From Nocardioides acrostichi (GTDB lineage: Bacteria; Actinomycetota; Actinomycetes; Propionibacteriales; Nocardioidaceae), in NCBI RefSeq assembly GCF_015319165.1, contig NZ_JADIVZ010000008.1:1-64000 (forward strand): a stretch of DNA of 64,000 bases. The letters run 5' to 3'. The notes below the pieces were generated by a model, which saw only the letters and a program-made list of their open reading frames with translations, made no database searches and was not told the origin of the DNA. A program made the translations under genes and the position numbers. Position 1 is the first letter of the stretch; every line of letters begins with the position of its first letter. Positions 1 to 7,733 of this stretch are shown here, piece after piece.

Positions 1-829
1 CACCGAGGTCGAGCATGGTCTGGTTCCGCGCGAGCTGGCCCAGGGCGGCGGCACGTCGTTCGCCGAGGTCCAGCGGTGAGCCGAGCGCGGACTGCTCGGC
101 GGCGAGGTGGCGGAGGGCGTGGTCGAGATCCTCGGCGTCAGCCCGGTCGAGGAGTCCGTCGAGGCGCACGAGGCCGTCGAACGCACACACCGCTCCCTGG
201 ATAGTCGATCGGCCGGGCTGGTCGAGCTCGATCGTGACGTGCTTGGCGGCGTGGGCGTCGGCGATGTCGGCCTCAGCGGTTTCGGGCTGGTAGCGGGCGA
301 TCGCGTCCGCGACGAGCCCGTCCAGGGCCCGCAGGCCGGTCTTGTGCGCGACCGGGGTGATCATCCGGTCTACAAAGGCGGCAGCCTCGGCACCGACCTT
401 CATCGTCTCTTCGGCGATGCGGCGTACCCGCCACGGAGCCACGCGCCCGGAGGTCATGGCCTCCCAGAGCAGTGGGAGGCGGAACCGGGTCTCCATCACC
501 GCCCCCACGAACGCCCGACCAGAAGCATCGGAGCGTCCCAGGGCGGTGGCGAGCTCGATGACCGCGAACTGAGCCACCAGCGGCGTGCCCGGGCCACCGG
601 CCCCGATGAGCCGGTCACCACCCTCGACCTCATAGGCCGCCAGCAACTCATCGGTCACGACGCCGAGCGGGCCGCCGGCGACACAGTCCGGCACATGCCC
701 CTCGGCGTGTGCGGCACACCACTCCGCGGCCGCCTCCCAGAGCCGGGTCTCGGCGGCCTGGGCTTCGCGTTGCGCCGACACCGCACATGCCAGCAGCCCT
801 GAGGGCTGGGGTGCGGGCGCTGGCGTCAT
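1..829 (-). CDS. DUF222/HNH-endonuclease (13E12-like) family protein, partial
   Basis: The reading frame is open from an ATG at 829 to the window edge, so the 3' part (normally carrying the HNH nuclease domain) is missing. The 276 visible residues match the DUF222 region: an N-terminal helix with a WEAAAEWCAAHAEGH stretch, then GAGGPGTPLVAQFAVIELA, then LPLLWEAMTSGRVAPWRVRRIAEET, the usual order in actinobacterial 13E12-type proteins. Start choice: a TAGAAT hexamer ends 6 nt before the ATG and no Shine-Dalgarno is visible, so a leaderless mRNA is likely. An SOS-box-like palindrome lies just upstream, and several mycobacterial 13E12 genes are known LexA targets. The HNH motif itself is not visible here. 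Confidence 0.85.
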   Translation of the reverse strand, partial: MTPAPAPQPSGLLACAVSAQREAQAAETRLWEAAAEWCAAHAEGHVPDCVAGGPLGVVTDELLAAYEVEGGDRLIGAGGPGTPLVAQFAVIELATALGRSDASGRAFVGAVMETRFRLPLLWEAMTSGRVAPWRVRRIAEETMKVGAEAAAFVDRMITPVAHKTGLRALDGLVADAIARYQPETAEADIADAHAAKHVTIELDQPGRSTIQGAVCAFDGLVRLDGLLDRADAEDLDHALRHLAAEQSALGSPLDLGERRAAALGQLARNQTMLDLG

Positions 830-835
830 GACCCG

Positions 836-841
836 ATTCTA
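836..841 (-). promoter_or_regulatory. -10 element (TAGAAT) of the DUF222/HNH gene
   Basis: TAGAAT on the minus strand is followed by 6 nt and the ATG at 829, the spacing expected of a leaderless transcript. The -35 region is covered by the adjacent SOS-like palindrome. Confidence 0.5.
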
Positions 842-842
842 G

Positions 843-858
843 TCGAACACCTGTTCTA
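843..858. promoter_or_regulatory. Candidate LexA (SOS) box
   Basis: TCGAACACCTGTTCTA differs from the mycobacterial SOS-box consensus TCGAACRNNYGTTCGA at a single position. It sits immediately upstream of the -10 of the DUF222/HNH gene, where a bound repressor would block RNA polymerase. Damage induction of this gene is inferred. Confidence 0.6.
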
Positions 859-909
859 TTGAAAGGGTCTGGCCGCGAACTGTGGAGAAGTCGTTGCCTG
901 CCCGTTGCG

Positions 910-1145
910 GGGTTTCGACGCGCTCGTCGCTGGCGCTCCTCCCGGCTCAACCACCGGCGGTGTCGCTCGGTTTCGACGCGCTCGTCGCTGGCGCTCCTCC
1001 CGGCTCAACCACCGGTGCGTCAGCGCCGTGCGGGGTTTCGACGCGCTCGGCCGTGGACGGCCTCACGGCTCAACCACCGGTGCGTCAGCGTCGTGCGGGG
1101 TTTCGACGCGCTCGTCGCTGGCGCTCCTCACGGCTCAACCACCGG
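910..1145. repeat. Repeat array A: four GGTTTCGAC...GGCTCAACCACC units
   Basis: Four units of about 45-47 bp lie in the same orientation near 910, 969, 1033 and 1096. Each begins GGTTTCGACGCGCTCG and ends CGGCTCAACCACC. The middle is GTCGCTGGCGCTCCTC in three units and GCCGTGGACGGCCTCA in the third. Both middles can fold on themselves. The same family recurs near 11.2, 28.1, 60.4 and 61.1 kb. Confidence 0.85.
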
Positions 1146-1254
1146 TGCGTCAGCGCTGCGCTTCACGTAGCGCAGGCCCTCACAGTGAAGCGTCGACGAT
1201 CCGGACGCCGCGGGGAGCCGCGGGGAGCCGCGGGGAGCCGCGGCGACGATGACG

Positions 1255-1440
1255 CCGTCGGAGTGGCGAAGGACGGACCGGCCTCGATGGCCTGGGCCAC
1301 CAGCATCCGGTCGCAGGGATCGCTGGAGCACCTCCGCGCCACCAGTTCAGGCAGGTCAGCAGGCACGACCAGCTTGCCGAGATCGGCCATGACATCGGCG
1401 AAGGTCTCGCCGTCGTGGGCGATGCCGCGGCCCCAGCCCG
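1255..1440 (-). pseudogene. Decayed VapC-like PIN-domain toxin remnant
   Basis: The minus-strand translation contains LGKLVVPADLPELV directly followed by SDPCDRMLVAQAIEAG. In PIN-domain VapC toxins the first string resembles the middle of the protein and the second is the (R/S)DPFDR-LLVAQA signature, normally about 25-30 residues further on. Here the intervening segment is missing, no start or N-terminal PIN core (LLDTH) is present, and the frame runs into the 10-bp tandem repeat. It is read as a broken relic with an internal deletion; no antitoxin gene is visible. Confidence 0.5.
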
Positions 1441-1465
1441 GACACGATGTGTCGGCACCCGCCGC

Positions 1466-1471
1466 TACGGT
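1466..1471 (+). promoter_or_regulatory. -10 element (TACGGT) of the VOC gene
   Basis: TACGGT followed by 6 nt and the ATG at 1478, the leaderless arrangement seen at many genes in this window. Confidence 0.45.
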
Positions 1472-1477
1472 CGAGGC

Positions 1478-1843
1478 ATGGCCATCGCCGCACACCCCTC
1501 CCTCGTCGTCGACTGCCCCGACCCCCGCGTGCTGGCGGAGTTCTACGGCGCACTGCTCGGGTGGAGCGTCGAGGTCGACCCCGACGGCGGCTGGGCCGAG
1601 ATCCGGCCCGAGGAGAAGACCCAGTGCTACTGCTTCCAGCGGGTCGAGGGCTACCAGGCCCCCGACTGGCCCGGCCAGGAGCGTCCGCAGCAAGCCCACC
1701 TCGACGTGATGGTGCGCAGCTTCGAGGAGGCCGAGCCCGAGGTGCTGGCGCTCGGCGCCACCAGGCACGAGGTGCAGCCGGGCACCACGTTCCGGGTCTA
1801 CCTCGACCCGGCCGGCCACCCGTTCTGCCTCTGCCTCGGCTAG
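1478..1843 (+). CDS. VOC family (glyoxalase-like) protein
   Basis: A 121-residue single VOC domain. It opens with HPSLVVDCPDPRVLAEFYGALLGW, the usual beta-alpha start of actinobacterial glyoxalase/bleomycin-resistance-like proteins, has QQAHLDVMV at mid-protein, and ends YLDPAGHPFCLCLG, where the DPAGHPFCL string is the family's terminal signature. The substrate cannot be told. The ATG at 1478 was preferred over an upstream in-frame ATG because it lies 6 nt after a TACGGT -10 element. The stop codon overlaps that of the converging ClC gene by 2 bp. Confidence 0.85.
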   Translation: MAIAAHPSLVVDCPDPRVLAEFYGALLGWSVEVDPDGGWAEIRPEEKTQCYCFQRVEGYQAPDWPGQERPQQAHLDVMVRSFEEAEPEVLALGATRHEVQPGTTFRVYLDPAGHPFCLCLG

Positions 1844-3603
1844 GTGCGGACGCCCACCAGCGCATCTTGGTAGGTGATCCAGCCGACGACGCGGTCGGAA
1901 TCGAGGTCGTCGTCGGCCCCGTGCACCGGCACCGCGGCGGCCCCGGCCGAGGAGAGGACGTCGAGAGCGCGACGCAGCGAGTCGCCCGCGAGCAGGCGCG
2001 TGGGGTACTCGCGGACCAGCTCGACGGGGTCGGCGTCCCGCCCGGTGGCCAGCGCCTCCGCGACGACGCGGGCGGTGACGGTGCCGACGAAGAGGCCGTC
2101 CTCGTCGACGACCGGCAGCACGCCGGAGGCGGACGTCGCGAGCAGCGCGGCGGCGTCGCGCAGCGACATGCCCTGCTCGACGGGCGCGGGCACGGCCTGC
2201 ATGACGTCGCGCACCCGACGGCGGGTCGCGATGGTCTCGGGCCCGCGACCGAGGTCGACGCCGCGGCGGACCAGCTTGAGGGTGTAGATCGTCTCCTTCG
2301 AGATGCGGTGGCTGATGCCGGCGGCGATCACGATCGCGACCATCAGCGGCAAAATCACCGAGTACTCGCCGGTGAGCTCGAAGAGGATGAGCACGGCCGT
2401 GATGGGCGCGCGGGCGGACCCCGCGAAGACGGCGCCCATGCCGATCACGGCATAGGCACCGGCGCCGGCGACCGACGAGCCGGCGATCAGCCCGGCCGTC
2501 TCACCGAACGCCGCGCCCAGAGCCGCACCGATGAAGAGGCTGGGCGCGAACACGCCACCCGAGCCGCCGATGCCGATCGTGAGTGACGTGGCGACCATCT
2601 TGCCCACGATGAGCACCAGCAGGAACCAGATGGCGTACCGGCCGTCGACGGCATTGCCGAGCACCGGGTAGCCCACGCCGTACATCTGCGGCAGCACGAG
2701 CAGGACGACGCCGAGCAGCAGGCCGCCGACGACCGGGCGCAGCCACTCCGGGCCGCGCCACACGGCGTCGCAGGCGTCCTCGATCGCGTACAGCACCCGG
2801 GTGAAGAGCACGCCGGCGAGCCCGCCGAGCACGCCGAGGAGGGCGAAGAGCAGGTACTCCCAGTGGTGCACGAGATGGAACTGCGGCAGCGCCAGGAACG
2901 GCTCGTCGCCGAGCAGGGTGCGGCCGATCACCGAGGCGGTCACCGCGGAGATGACGACCATGCCGAAGCTCTGCGCGGCCCAGCTGGCGAGGATCAGCTC
3001 CATGGCGAAGAAGACGCCGGCCAGGGGGGCGTTGAACGTAGCGGCGATGCCGCCGGCGGCGCCGCACGCGACGAGCACCTGGAGCCGGGCCTCGTCGAGC
3101 TTGGTGCGCACGCCGAGGGTGGAGCCGATGGCCGAGCCGATCTGCACGATCGGGCCCTCCCGCCCCACCGACCCGCCGCCACCGATGCACAGCGCCGACG
3201 CGAGCGCCTTGACGATCGCCACCTGCGGGCGGATGCGGCCGCCGTTCTGGGCGACGGCGTACATCACCTCGGGCACGCCGTGGCCGCGCGCCTCGGGGGC
3301 GAAGTAGCGCACCAGCGGGCCGTAGAGGAGGCCGGCGAGCATCGGGGCCAGTAGCACGAAGAACGGGCCGAGCCAGGGCACGTGCGGGTTGTCGGCGCCC
3401 GGGGTGGCCGCGTAGTCCTCGTGGCCGGAGAAGACGGTGGTGAAGAAGCCGATCAGCCAGCGGAACACGACGGCGAAGAGCCCCGCCCCTGCCCCCACGA
3501 GCAGCGCGAGCGTGAGCAGCCCGCCGTCGGAGGTGCGCAGCCAGCCACCGAGGTCGCGGCCGGGACGTCGGGACTGGAGCGTTGCAGAAGGCATGAGTTG
3601 CAT
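1840..3603 (-). CDS. ClC-family chloride channel/transporter with C-terminal CBS pair
   Basis: About 587 residues. The N-terminal two-thirds is strongly hydrophobic and carries the ClC signatures GHGVPEV (108-114), GREGPIVQIG with the gating glutamate near residue 149, and GSGGVFAPSLFIG further on. The C-terminal part from about residue 437 (RVRDVMQAVPAPVEQGMSLRDA) is a tandem CBS domain, which in ClC proteins binds nucleotides and tunes gating. Anion transport across the plasma membrane is expected; channel versus H+ antiporter is not resolved. Two ATGs three codons apart (3603, 3594) are possible; neither has a Shine-Dalgarno. It is divergent from a MarR gene 54 bp away, which may regulate it. 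Confidence 0.93.
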   Translation of the reverse strand: MQLMPSATLQSRRPGRDLGGWLRTSDGGLLTLALLVGAGAGLFAVVFRWLIGFFTTVFSGHEDYAATPGADNPHVPWLGPFFVLLAPMLAGLLYGPLVRYFAPEARGHGVPEVMYAVAQNGGRIRPQVAIVKALASALCIGGGGSVGREGPIVQIGSAIGSTLGVRTKLDEARLQVLVACGAAGGIAATFNAPLAGVFFAMELILASWAAQSFGMVVISAVTASVIGRTLLGDEPFLALPQFHLVHHWEYLLFALLGVLGGLAGVLFTRVLYAIEDACDAVWRGPEWLRPVVGGLLLGVVLLVLPQMYGVGYPVLGNAVDGRYAIWFLLVLIVGKMVATSLTIGIGGSGGVFAPSLFIGAALGAAFGETAGLIAGSSVAGAGAYAVIGMGAVFAGSARAPITAVLILFELTGEYSVILPLMVAIVIAAGISHRISKETIYTLKLVRRGVDLGRGPETIATRRRVRDVMQAVPAPVEQGMSLRDAAALLATSASGVLPVVDEDGLFVGTVTARVVAEALATGRDADPVELVREYPTRLLAGDSLRRALDVLSSAGAAAVPVHGADDDLDSDRVVGWITYQDALVGVRT

Positions 3604-3607
3604 AGAG

Positions 3608-3618
3608 CAATCATTGTA
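3608..3618. promoter_or_regulatory. Candidate MarR operator overlapping the clc -10
   Basis: CAATCATTG (3608-3616) is a perfect inverted repeat with a one-base centre. It overlaps a minus-strand TACAAT hexamer (3613-3618) that lies 9 nt before the clc ATG at 3603. MarR proteins usually bind short AT-richer palindromes in the gap between their own gene and a divergent target. Binding is inferred. Confidence 0.35.
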
Positions 3619-3644
3619 CGCATGAATCGTTGCCCTGGCTCACG

Positions 3645-3650
3645 TAAGGT
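3645..3650 (+). promoter_or_regulatory. -10 element (TAAGGT) of the marR-family gene
   Basis: TAAGGT, then 7 nt, then the GTG at 3658. Confidence 0.45.
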
Positions 3651-3657
3651 TCCTCAC

Positions 3658-4149
3658 GTGGACGCACAGCCCGAGCAGCCCGACGAGCTCGACGCCCTGG
3701 TCGGGACGCTGCTGACGGCGTCCCGAGCGTTGGTCGGCGTCTCGGCGCGGTCTCTTGCCGATGTCGAGGAGCACGTGACGTTGGCCCAGTTCCGCACCCT
3801 CGTGGTGCTGCACAGCCATGGCCCCACGCGGCTCAACCAGCTCGCCGACCGGCTCGGCGTCGGGTCCAGCACCGCACTGCGCGCCGTCGATCGACTCATC
3901 ACCTCCGGCTACGCCGAGCGTCGCGAGAACGACCAGGACCGGCGCGAAGTCGTGATCGAGGCGAGCCCGCGCGGCTCCGCCCTCGTGGGCGAGGTGACCG
4001 GACGCCGTCGCGCCGCCATCGAGCAGATCGTGCTGGCCATGCCGGCCCGCGACCGCGGTGGTCTCGTGCGCGCGCTCGCCGCCTTCGCCGAGGCGGCCGA
4101 CGAGCCGACCTCCACGAACGCCGACAGCGCCACACTGCTCGGCTGGTGA
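3658..4149 (+). CDS. MarR family transcriptional regulator
   Basis: A 163-residue winged-helix protein. The MarR core reads EEHVTLAQFRTLVVLHSHGPTRLNQLADRLGVGSSTALRAVDRLITSGYAERRENDQDRREVVIEAS; SSTALRAVDRL is the recognition helix and ENDQDRREV is the wing, where the D-R pair is typical. Flanking helices form the dimerisation region. The GTG at 3658 is preferred because it follows a TAAGGT -10 by 7 nt; an in-frame ATG at 3622 would add 12 residues that do not look like family sequence. It is divergent from the ClC gene, the obvious candidate target. The ligand is unknown. Confidence 0.87.
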   Translation: MDAQPEQPDELDALVGTLLTASRALVGVSARSLADVEEHVTLAQFRTLVVLHSHGPTRLNQLADRLGVGSSTALRAVDRLITSGYAERRENDQDRREVVIEASPRGSALVGEVTGRRRAAIEQIVLAMPARDRGGLVRALAAFAEAADEPTSTNADSATLLGW

Positions 4150-4189
4150 CCTCACCCGCTGCGCTGGGCGCGTCGGGCAGGATGAGGGT

Positions 4190-5530
4190 GTGAAGGACAC
4201 GCCCCGCAAGGCGGCCGCCCGCACCGCGCGCCTCGCCTCGCTCCCCCTCGGCTACGCGGGCCGCTCCGCGCTCGGGCTGGGCAAACGGCTCGGCGGGGCG
4301 TCGGCCGAGCAGGTCATGAGCGAGGTGCAGCAGCGCACCGCGGAGCAGGTCTTCCGCACCCTCGGTGAACTCAAGGGCGGCGCCATGAAGTTCGGTCAGG
4401 CGCTCTCGGTGCTCGAGGCCGCGTTCCCGGAGGAGATGGCCGGCCCCTACCGCGAACAGCTCACCAAGCTCCAAGACGCCGCTCCACCGATGCCCACCTC
4501 CACCGTGCGTGAGGTGCTCGCCCGCGAGCTGGGCGACGACTGGCGCGAGCGCCTGGTCTGGCTCGACGGCGGCCCGGCGGCCGCCGCGTCGATCGGCCAG
4601 GTGCACCGCGGTCGCTGGGCCGACGACGACGGCCAGGAGCGTGAGGTCGCCGTCAAGGTGCAGTACCCGCACGCGGCCGAGGCGCTCCAGGCCGACCTGC
4701 GCCAGATTGGCCGGCTGGGCCGTACCGTCGCGCCGCTCATCCCGGGCATCGACATCAAGCCGCTGGTCGAGGAACTCCAGGCCCGTGCCGTCGAGGAGCT
4801 CGACTACGGCCTCGAGGCGCAGGCGCAGCGGGCCTTCCACGCCGCCTTCGCGGGTGACCCCGAGATCGTCGTGCCCGACGTGGTCGAGGTGGGCCCGACG
4901 GTGCTCGTGACCGAGTGGCTGGAGAGCCCCTACTCCCTGGCCCGCGTGATCGCCGAGGGCACCCGGGCCGAGCGTGACCACTACGGCGAGCTGTTCACCC
5001 GGTTCCTCTTCGCCAGCCCCGCACGCACCGGCATGCTGCACGCCGACCCGCACCCCGGCAACTTCCGGGCGATCCCCGCCGACGACGGCTCCCCCGGGCG
5101 GCTGGGCGTGCTCGACTACGGTGCCGTCGCTCGGCTCGAGGGCGGGTTCCCGCCGGCCATGGGCCGACTCATCAGCATCGCCGCGACCCGGTCGGGCGAA
5201 GACCTCGTCGACGCGCTCCGCGACGAGGGGTTCATTAAGGACCGCACCCGCGTCGAGCCCGAGCTCGTCCTCGACTACCTGATGCCGTTCGTCGAGCCCA
5301 CGCTCGACGACACCTTCCGGTTCTCACGCGAGTGGATGCGCGGGGTGTTCGCCAAGATCAACGATCCGCGCGACCCGGCGTACACCGTGGGCCTCAAGCT
5401 CAACCTCCCGCCGAGCTACCTGCTCATCCACCGCACCTGGCTCGGCGGTCTGGGCGTGCTGAGCCAGCTCGAGGCCGAGGCTCCGTTCCGCGCCATCCTC
5501 AGCGAGCACCTGCCCGGATTCGAGGTCTGA
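4190..5530 (+). CDS. AarF/ABC1/UbiB-like kinase family protein
   Basis: About 446 residues. The family's KxGQ-like segment appears as GGAMKFGQALSVLE near residue 65; the alanine-rich nucleotide loop as GPAAAASIGQVHRG; the lysine motif as VAVKVQYPHA; the catalytic and metal motifs as LHADPHPGNF and VLDYGAVAR. UbiB-like proteins are atypical kinases/ATPases linked to isoprenoid-quinone or lipid metabolism; the actinobacterial members are largely uncharacterised. The GTG at 4190 follows AGGA by 7 nt. It is 40 bp downstream of the MarR gene and may be co-transcribed. Confidence 0.88.
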   Translation: MKDTPRKAAARTARLASLPLGYAGRSALGLGKRLGGASAEQVMSEVQQRTAEQVFRTLGELKGGAMKFGQALSVLEAAFPEEMAGPYREQLTKLQDAAPPMPTSTVREVLARELGDDWRERLVWLDGGPAAAASIGQVHRGRWADDDGQEREVAVKVQYPHAAEALQADLRQIGRLGRTVAPLIPGIDIKPLVEELQARAVEELDYGLEAQAQRAFHAAFAGDPEIVVPDVVEVGPTVLVTEWLESPYSLARVIAEGTRAERDHYGELFTRFLFASPARTGMLHADPHPGNFRAIPADDGSPGRLGVLDYGAVARLEGGFPPAMGRLISIAATRSGEDLVDALRDEGFIKDRTRVEPELVLDYLMPFVEPTLDDTFRFSREWMRGVFAKINDPRDPAYTVGLKLNLPPSYLLIHRTWLGGLGVLSQLEAEAPFRAILSEHLPGFEV

Positions 5531-5561
5531 CCTCACCGCCCGGTCGGACCGGCGCCGGGAG

Positions 5562-6062
5562 CTAGGAGCGCAGGTCGAGATGCATGACCTGCAGGCCGAC
5601 CAGCCCGTGCGCCCGGGAGTCGAAGGCGCGCGGAACCGTGCCGATCACCTCGAACCCCAGCGAGCGCCACAACGCCACCGCCGCGGTGTTGGTCTCGACG
5701 ACGGCGTTGAACTGGATCGCCGTGTAGCCGTGCTGGCGGTGCCAGGCCACGACGTGCTCGCCCAGGCGGCGTCCGACTCCTCGCCCCCGGGCGGACGGGC
5801 TGACCATGAACGACGCCGTGCCGACATGCGACCCGCGGCCGGGTCGGTTGGGCCCCATCTTCGCGGTGCCGAGCACCTCGCCGTGCTCCTCGAGCACCAC
5901 CGCGTGGCCCGGCGGCGGCTCCAGCCACAGCGCCCGAGCGTCGTCCGAGGCGAGGTTTTCGGGGTAGGCATAGGTCTCGCCGGCCGCGACGATGTCACCG
6001 AAGATCGGCCAGATCGCGGCCCAGTCGTCGCTGGTGGCGGGCCTGATGCTCGGGTCGCTCAC
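5562..6062 (-). CDS. GNAT family N-acetyltransferase
   Basis: A 166-residue GNAT protein. It starts SIRPATSDDWAAIWPIF, has the acetyl-CoA pyrophosphate loop SARGRGVGRRLGEHVV (motif A, R/Q-x-x-G-x-G/A form), and ends AVALWRSLGFEVIGTVPRAF, the usual motif B. The body resembles the phosphinothricin/L-amino-acid acetyltransferase-like group (NLASDDARALWLEPPP, FNAVVETNTAAVALW), but the substrate is not established. The GTG start at 6062 overlaps the stop of the upstream DinB gene by 4 bp, so it is the last gene of a four-gene operon. Confidence 0.85.
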   Translation of the reverse strand: MSDPSIRPATSDDWAAIWPIFGDIVAAGETYAYPENLASDDARALWLEPPPGHAVVLEEHGEVLGTAKMGPNRPGRGSHVGTASFMVSPSARGRGVGRRLGEHVVAWHRQHGYTAIQFNAVVETNTAAVALWRSLGFEVIGTVPRAFDSRAHGLVGLQVMHLDLRS

Positions 6063-6577
6063 AGGTCGGTGGCCCCGTCGATGGACTGCCGGATCAGGTC
6101 GGCATGGCCGCAGTGGCGGGCGTACTCCTCGACCATGTGCACCAGGATCCAGCGCACCGTCATGGGGGCGCCGCTGCGCGACGGCGCGACCGCCACCGCC
6201 TCGCACCCCTGGCCCGGCGCGAGGGCCTCGTCGAGGCGAACGTCGGCATCGGCCACCGCCTCGTCGAACCAGGCACGCAGCTCCTCGGGCTGGCGGCCGG
6301 CGGCCACGTGCCAGTCGTGGTCGTTGTCGGCGCCCCAGTCGACACCGGCCCATCGCTCGTGCGGCGCAGACCCGTGCAGGATCTCGCCGAACCACCACTG
6401 CTCCACGAAGGCCATGTGCGCCAGCAGCCCGCCCAGACTCACATCGGACGGCGCCAGGGTCACGCCGAGCGCGGCCGCGTCGAGGCCGTCAGCCTGGCGC
6501 CGCAGCGTCGCCCGGAAGTGGTCGAGGAAGCCACGCAGGGTGTGGACCTCGTCGAGGTCGGTGGCGACGGGGATCAT
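6059..6577 (-). CDS. DinB/DUF664-type four-helix protein
   Basis: A 172-residue protein of the DinB/YfiT superfamily (DUF664-like). It opens LDEVHTLRGFLDHFRATLRRQADGL, has the helix LGGLLAHMAFVEQWWF carrying the first metal-ligand histidine position, and ends VRWILVHMVEEYARHCGHADLIRQSIDG, the HxxxEyaRHxGHaD motif with further ligand histidines. Members are metal-binding; some are bacillithiol- or mycothiol-dependent transferases, others unknown. The ATG overlaps the stop of the upstream VOC gene by one base. A GTG one codon earlier (6580) has a better-placed GGAGG and is also possible. Confidence 0.83.
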   Translation of the reverse strand: MIPVATDLDEVHTLRGFLDHFRATLRRQADGLDAAALGVTLAPSDVSLGGLLAHMAFVEQWWFGEILHGSAPHERWAGVDWGADNDHDWHVAAGRQPEELRAWFDEAVADADVRLDEALAPGQGCEAVAVAPSRSGAPMTVRWILVHMVEEYARHCGHADLIRQSIDGATDL

Positions 6578-7347
6578 CACGTGGACAGCCTCCCACTGAC
6601 GGGGTCGCGGTCGGTGATGCAGTAGGTGCTGCCGGCGGGGCCGCGCAGCACGGTCCACCGCGAGTGCTCGCCGACCACGTGCGCACCCAGCGCCACGTGT
6701 CGCTCGACCTCACGGACGCGGTCGGAGGCGGCGAGGTCGACGTGACCGGTGACGGCGTCTCCTGGCCCACTCTCCGCACGACGCTGCACCAGCAGGCGGA
6801 CGGGCTGGCCCGGGGGCTGGTCGAGCGGGACGAAGTCGGGCGAGACCCCCGATGTGCCCACCCGCCATCCGGTCAGCGCCGCCCAGAAGGCCACCTCCTC
6901 GTCGAAGTCGCGGCCCGGCACGTCGAGGCAGACCTGGTCGAGCACGGAGGTGTGGCCGCCCGGCCACGCGGCAGGGACGGCCTTGACCAGGCCCGGTTGG
7001 GTCACGAAGCAGAAGGTGAAGCCGCCAGGCGAGGTCGAGACGACGTAGCCGTGGTCGGCCACGACGGTGGCGCCGAGGCGCTCGGCCGCCGTCGCGGCGG
7101 CCTGCGGGTCGGCCACGTGCAGGTCGAGGTGCACCCCGGTGTGGCCCTCGCCGAGCCGCTGCACCCGTAGATGGTCGTCGCCCTCCGCCGGCACCAGGGT
7201 GCCGAACTCACGTTGCTCACCACGCAACCCCGAGAGCCCGTAGCCCGTGACCTGGGCCCAGAAGGAGACGCCTCTGTCCCAATGCTCGCCCGCGAGGTCG
7301 AGGAAGGCGCTGACCCAGAACGGGCGGGTCGCCGCGGAGACCGGCAT
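6577..7347 (-). CDS. Tandem-domain VOC family protein
   Basis: 256 residues with two VOC repeats. The first runs WVSAFLDLAGEHWDRGVSFWAQVTGYGLS ... HTGVHLDLHVADPQAAATAAERLGA ... STSPGGFTFCFV. The second runs VLDQVCLDVPGRDFDEEVAFWAALTGWRV ... VTGHVDLAASDRVREVERHVALGA ... VLRGPAGSTYCIT. The layout resembles actinobacterial two-domain glyoxalase/bleomycin-resistance-like proteins of unknown substrate. Start and stop overlap the neighbouring genes by a base or two, indicating translational coupling. Confidence 0.85.
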   Translation of the reverse strand: MPVSAATRPFWVSAFLDLAGEHWDRGVSFWAQVTGYGLSGLRGEQREFGTLVPAEGDDHLRVQRLGEGHTGVHLDLHVADPQAAATAAERLGATVVADHGYVVSTSPGGFTFCFVTQPGLVKAVPAAWPGGHTSVLDQVCLDVPGRDFDEEVAFWAALTGWRVGTSGVSPDFVPLDQPPGQPVRLLVQRRAESGPGDAVTGHVDLAASDRVREVERHVALGAHVVGEHSRWTVLRGPAGSTYCITDRDPVSGRLST

Positions 7348-7712
7348 CAGTGGCCGCACCCGCCCGGCACGGCCGGGCCGTCGGTGTTGCCGGCGGGCTT
7401 GTGCAGCACTGCCCAGGTCGGGCTGACCAGCACGTCGTCGCCCTCCGTGGTCGCCTCGCCGTCGACCAGCAAGGTGAACCCGGGCGGCTCGGTGGCCGCC
7501 TGGGGCGGCCACATCAGGGTCACGCTCGGCCGTGCGTCCGCGTTGGCCACCGACCCACGCCCGGGCGCGCTCACCCGCAGCGTGCCGTCGTCGGAGAGCC
7601 GCGGCAGCACGGCCACCGCCTTGACCTGCTCACCCGAGGTGGTCAGCAGGTACGCCGGCCCGAAGCGCTCGAGCTGAACGGGCAGGTCTGCGAGGTCGAC
7701 CGGGATGCTCAC
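7347..7712 (-). CDS. PPOX-class/F420- or FMN-binding split-barrel protein
   Basis: A 121-residue split-barrel protein of the pyridoxamine 5'-phosphate oxidase superfamily: LERFGPAYLLTTSGEQVKAVAVLPRLSDDGTLRVSAPGRGSVANADARPSVTLMWPP, followed by GFTLLVDGEATTEGDD. The SAPGRGSVANA segment is the usual cofactor-binding strand-loop, but the cofactor (FMN or F420) is not resolved. It heads the PPOX-VOC-DinB-GNAT operon. The GTG at 7712 has GGAG 8 nt upstream and overlaps a possible five-codon upstream reading frame. Confidence 0.75.
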   Translation of the reverse strand: MSIPVDLADLPVQLERFGPAYLLTTSGEQVKAVAVLPRLSDDGTLRVSAPGRGSVANADARPSVTLMWPPQAATEPPGFTLLVDGEATTEGDDVLVSPTWAVLHKPAGNTDGPAVPGGCGH

Positions 7713-7726
7713 TGGGCTCGCTCCAT
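7709..7726 (-). CDS. Possible leaderless upstream mini-ORF (MERAQ)
   Basis: An ATG at 7726 lies 7 nt after a TAGGGT hexamer, opens five codons (M-E-R-A-Q) and stops with a TGA that overlaps the GTG of the PPOX gene (GTGA). If transcription starts at the A, ribosomes would read the mini-ORF and could reinitiate on the gene. It may equally be untranslated leader, since GGAG within it can serve as a Shine-Dalgarno. Confidence 0.25.
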   Translation of the reverse strand: MERAQ

Positions 7727-7733
7727 ACCGGCC

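Larger units (their letters stand above)
830..1477. other. 648-bp gene-poor interval
   Basis: The interval holds the SOS-like box and -10 of the leftward gene, repeat array A, a 10-bp tandem repeat (cggggagccg, three full copies at 1211-1240) and a minus-strand VapC-like remnant. The open frames over the repeats have arginine-rich translations and are artefacts of GC-rich repeats. Confidence 0.7.

Noticed and set aside
3622..3657. Longer MarR protein from the ATG at 3622
   Set aside because: It would place the -10 inside the coding region, and the extra residues are not family-like.
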